Positions 60,691 to 64,000 of a stretch of 64,000 nt of DNA are shown one piece after another. The stretch comes from Papio anubis. Taxonomy: Eukaryota > Chordata > Mammalia > Primates > Cercopithecidae. Positions within the stretch are counted from its first letter, which is position 1. Every line of letters begins with the position of its first letter. The notes beneath the pieces were generated by a model. The model made no database searches, was not told the origin of the DNA, and saw only the letters and a list, made by a program, of their open reading frames with translations. The stretch spans positions 38,706,968 through 38,770,967 of the forward strand of contig NC_044991.1 in the NCBI RefSeq assembly GCF_008728515.1. The letters are read 5' to 3'. A program made the translations under genes and the position numbers.

Positions 60691-61568
60691 CTACTGTAGC
60701 CAAAAACATGGACTTACACAGTAATCCAATATTCAGAGAAAGCATAAACACAAACACACACACACAGACACACACACAGAGAATTTTGTAATTTTTAAAG
60801 TACAACCCAATCACGTTTGTGTAAGACTCAAAAGCAGTTCACACTAATTCATGTCATTTTAAGTCAGGAGTAGTGTTCCCCTGGAGGCAAGGCTAGTATC
60901 TGAAAGAGGCCACGAGGGGCTCTCAGAGGCCATGACTGTTCTTCCTCTTGATCAGGGTGCTGGTTACCGGGTGTACCCACTTTGTGAAATGCCATGGAGC
61001 TGGATTAGGACAGGTGCACTTTCTTAAGTGTATGTAGTGCTTCAACAAAAACGCTATTCAAACAAAACACAAATGCAATTAGAATGTTAACTGTTATTGT
61101 TAATATTACACATTAATTTTAATAGTAATTACTCCATCACAACGTGGGGTTGGCTTATTAGAAAAGTTGCCAGCTAAAATACAGGAAGCCCAGCAAAATC
61201 AGAATTTCAGGAAAATACCAAGTCATTTTTTAATACATACCAAGTCATTTTTTAATACAAATAAAAAATAACTTGGATATTTGAGAGAAGCACATCTCAA
61301 ATATCACATGGAACATACAGTATACTAAAAATAGTATAGTTGCTTATCTAAAATTAAAATTTAATGTAATATACTGTATTCTGGTTTGCTAAATCTAGTA
61401 ACCATACTTATTAGATTTTGGACGTTCATTAAAATAACGATTTTGACTTTCTTTAGATAAGCACAAGATTGGAAGTTTAGTGATTTTGAACTAAATATTC
61501 TTAGGACAAAGGGCAAGTTGAACCTGTTCTACGTTGCCTATTTATCTTATGCTGGATATTAACCACTA

Positions 61569-61868
61569 TTTTTTTTTTTTTTTTTGAGACAGGGTCTTAC
61601 TCTCATTGCCTAGGCTGGAGTACAGTGATGCAGTCTCGGCTCACTGCAGCCTCAACTTCCCAATCTCAGGTAATCCTCCCATCTCAGTCTCCCAGGTAGC
61701 TGAGACTATAGGCACATGCCACCATGCCCAGCTGATTTTTTGTATTTTTAGTAGAGATGGAGTTTTACCATGTTGCCCAGGCTGATCTGGAATTCCTGGG
61801 CTCAAGCAATCCATCTGCTTTGGCCTCTCACAGTGTTGGGATTACAGGTGTGAGCCACTGTCCTCGGC
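61569..61868 (-). mobile_element. Alu, old (AluJ-like)
   Basis: Full-length reverse Alu with 17-base T run; wording (CTCAACTTCCCAATCTCAGG, CTGGAATTCCTGGGCTCAAG) is of the J type. Confidence 0.92.
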
Positions 61869-62577
61869 CTTAGCCCCTATTTTATTTTGGTTGTTTGGCC
61901 TGATTAGAATTTTTTCTTTGTTTCTTGTTAGTTGAAATAGTTGCTAAAGTGCACATTGCATTTTTTTTTAAGGAGGGACGTCCACAACATCAAGACTTTT
62001 GGTTTCTCTTGGAAAAATCTGAAGACCAGGCAACTTGTGTCACTGTGGAGCTGCTCAGCGGTGCCCTCTTTAGATGGGATGTGCGTTCATCTGCTTACAT
62101 GGGTCACCCACCTCTTCATTGCCCCCAACTCCTAAGGCCAAGAGTTAGATGCCATATACTACTCTCTTTCTGCTATTATTGTCTTAGACCCAACCACTCC
62201 ACTTATTTATTCTATACAGCTGAGGTTTCCAGGAATATGCATTTGTGATCCCTGATCTAAAACAATTATATTAATTAGCATCAACCATGCTGAACACAAT
62301 CAGTTGCCATCTCTTCCACATTTGACATGGTGCTCTGGGGTTCTTAAACATTTTCTGTGCTATGCACCCCTTGACGCTCTGTGGATCCCTTTGCAGAATA
62401 GTGTGTTAAAAGGCATAAAATAAATAACAGAATTACTAGGAAACTGATTTATTGAAATCTAGTTATCAAAACATTGAAAAATAGAGATTCATTAATATAT
62501 GTGTTTCCTTATTAACAAGAGCCAGTACATTTCTTTATTTTATTTTATTTTACTTTATTTGATTTTATTTATTTATT

Positions 62578-62865
62578 TTTTTTTGAGACGGAGTCTTGCT
62601 CTGTCGCCCGGGCTGGAGTGCAGTGGCCGGATCTCAGTTCACTGCAAGCTCCGCCTCCCGGGTTTACACCATTCTCCTGCCTCAGCCTCCGGAGTAGCTG
62701 GGACTACAGGCGCCCGCCACCTCGCCCAGCTAGTTTTTTGTATTTTTAGTAGAGACGGGGTTTCACCGTGTTAGCCAGGATGGTCTCGATCTCCTGACCT
62801 TGTGATCTGCCCGTCTCGGCCTCCCAAAGTGCTGGGATTACAGGCATGAGCCACCGCGCCCGGCC
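62578..62865 (-). mobile_element. AluY of Old World monkey type (AluYR-like)
   Basis: Reverse, little-diverged Alu. GCAGTGGCCGGATCTCAG, GGGTTTACACCATTCTC, CACCTCGCCCAGCTAGTTTT and CCCGTCTCGGCC are the changes I know from cercopithecid AluYR elements. A perfect 13-bp duplication, ACATTTCTTTATT, lies at 62527 and 62866. Confidence 0.85.
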
Positions 62866-64000
62866 ACATTTCTTTATTATAAGAAGAGTTAGTCATTCAC
62901 TCCGAAGTAGTGACGAATGAGAAGAGCTCTGAGATAACTGCGGTGACTGTAATCCAGCACGTGATTGCTCACATTTCTATCGGAGACAACATCACAGATA
63001 CAGCTGAAGTGACTATGGTTGTTGCCTCATGTATAATGAGACCAAATGCTAGATAAAACTGCTTGGTGAAAATAAAGATGTATATATTTTTTCTCATTCA
63101 TGCTCAGCCACCCCCTAATCTAGTTTTCAGAGATGGAAGCCCTGAGGTACTACTCCTTTTTAGTTCCTGGCATTTGGTCATCTAATTGTCCTCTGGAGAA
63201 GGGGACAGGAGGAAATGGGCTCTCAGCCCATTCTGGCTATGTTGATACAAATTCAGGTGGAGGAGGTTAAACTAATGGCAAAAACACTGTTTGGGGTTAT
63301 CTGTAGATTTTGATTAAGAGTGCTGTCTGTTAAATTCATTATCATAGAGAGAAACCTGGTTATATTTATAGTTTTGCAGGAAGAATTAAAGTGGCTCACA
63401 ATATTAATTCTGTTATCTCAGACTGGTGAGTGCGGAACTGGAGTCATTTCTGTGAGGACTGAATAGACACTCTCCCCACAGCTAAGTGTGTGCCTCCTGC
63501 TGCTTATCCCAAAACACATGGGCACAGTGGTGTCGGCATCGCCCGGGAGCTGGTTAGAAAAGCAACTCTTAGGCCTCCCTCCAGACCTGCTGCATCAGAA
63601 CCTGCAGGCCACCAACGTGCCCAGGTGGCTCAGGTGCTTATTGTAGTGTGAGTCCTGCTCGCTTAGAGAACAGAGAATTCAGGGTCTGAGTCACACCCAT
63701 GAAACTGGAAATGCAAAGAGTGAGAGGCTGAGGAGGAGGTCCATGGCCCTCCCCATGAGAAGTGGGATCTGGACGCGATGCAGCAGGCACAGGGAGTCAT
63801 CTGGGACCTTTGGGACACCTTGTGACTCCTTGCACGGGCTGAAGTTGCAAGTTAGAAGCACCACTTGCACGGGGCTTCATATTTCATCTATTTTGAGCAG
63901 CAACCCTGTTGAAGATGCGGGGGGAAATCATCCTTTTGTACAATGGATAGAACCATGTTAGAAAATTCCTGCTCCCCTCAACCCTTCCTATTCCTTCCAC

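Larger units (their letters stand above)
1..64000 (-). other. SLC24A3: SLC24A3 gene body (internal part)
   Basis: The whole window lies inside one minus-strand gene. Nine exons spread over 42.6 kb translate to a continuous 369-codon stretch that I recognise as NCKX3, a plasma-membrane exchanger that moves Na+ in against Ca2+ plus K+ out. Diagnostic stretches are GITFLAAGTSVPD and SNSIGSNVFDILIGLGLP (alpha-2 repeat), PNCNKPRWEKWFMVTF, and a loop with a Glu/Asp run. NCKX4 is the closest relative, but as I remember it the cytoplasmic loop differs (SSPPKFTFPEAG in place of SAYPHQLSFSEAG), so NCKX3 fits better. The human protein is about 644 residues, so roughly 57 percent is encoded here. Promoter, first exons, last exons and polyadenylation site are outside the window. 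Confidence 0.95.
53890..64000 (-). other. Intron 5' of first visible exon (content note)
   Basis: No exon found. Contains HAL1/L1-like DNA, an orphan T27 run, an A/CAAAA stretch near 57990-58022, a short CA repeat (60753-60780), an AluJ and a monkey-type AluY. About 54010-54560 and 60255-60690 read like diverged members of one LTR-like family, but I cannot name it. 54660-55850, 57440-59900, 60800-61560 and 62880-63500 show nothing recognisable. A MER5-like piece lies near 63525-63630. Confidence 0.75.

Noticed and set aside
53890..64000. Search for the alpha-1 repeat exon (GSAVFNILC...)
   Set aside because: No match seen; upstream exons are outside the window.

Overview
This is vertebrate nuclear DNA, and specifically primate DNA: there is no dense ORF packing, short coding segments are bounded by consensus splice sites, and there are many Alu, L1, L2, MIR, MaLR and hAT repeats. 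One young-looking Alu (62578-62865) has the base changes I associate with the AluYR group of Old World monkeys, so the source is most likely a cercopithecid (macaque, baboon, vervet or relative). That inference rests mainly on this one element.

The only protein-coding gene I can support is SLC24A3, which encodes NCKX3, the potassium-dependent sodium/calcium exchanger 3. It lies on the minus strand and runs through the whole window. Nine consecutive internal coding exons are visible. In transcript order they are 53815-53889, 42175-42200, 34252-34305, 27972-28105, 25596-25756, 24558-24819, 16477-16643, 13049-13163 and 11242-11354. Together they give 1107 nt, or 369 codons, with every splice phase matching and no internal stop. 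They encode two membrane segments, the large cytoplasmic loop with its acidic tract, and most of the second ion-binding (alpha-2) repeat. The N-terminal exons, including the alpha-1 repeat, must lie beyond position 64000. The last exons, with the C-terminal membrane segments and stop codon, must lie below position 1. If the human gene has 17 exons as I recall, these are exons 7 to 15.

Layout: 1-11241 is intron 3' of the last visible exon, with L2 copies, a CCAT microsatellite, a solo ERVK-type LTR and a hAT element. 11242-28105 is the exon-dense part, with seven exons. 28106-53814 holds large introns around two small exons, one of them a 26-nt microexon. 53890-64000 is 5' intron with HAL1/L1-like DNA and Alus.

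The most interesting signals are about splicing of this gene. (1) An Alu inserted exactly at the 5' splice site of the 27972-28105 exon. Its 16-nt target-site duplication copied the splice junction, leaving two identical donors 293 nt apart. (2) The 26-nt microexon has an eleven-unit UG repeat and a U-rich tract just upstream of its acceptor, an arrangement like CFTR exon 9. (3) A non-consensus donor is followed within 20 nt by a 200-nt purine microsatellite. Other observations include CTCF-like motifs, two G-quadruplex candidates and several local duplications. No non-coding RNA gene, CRISPR array or second protein gene could be supported.
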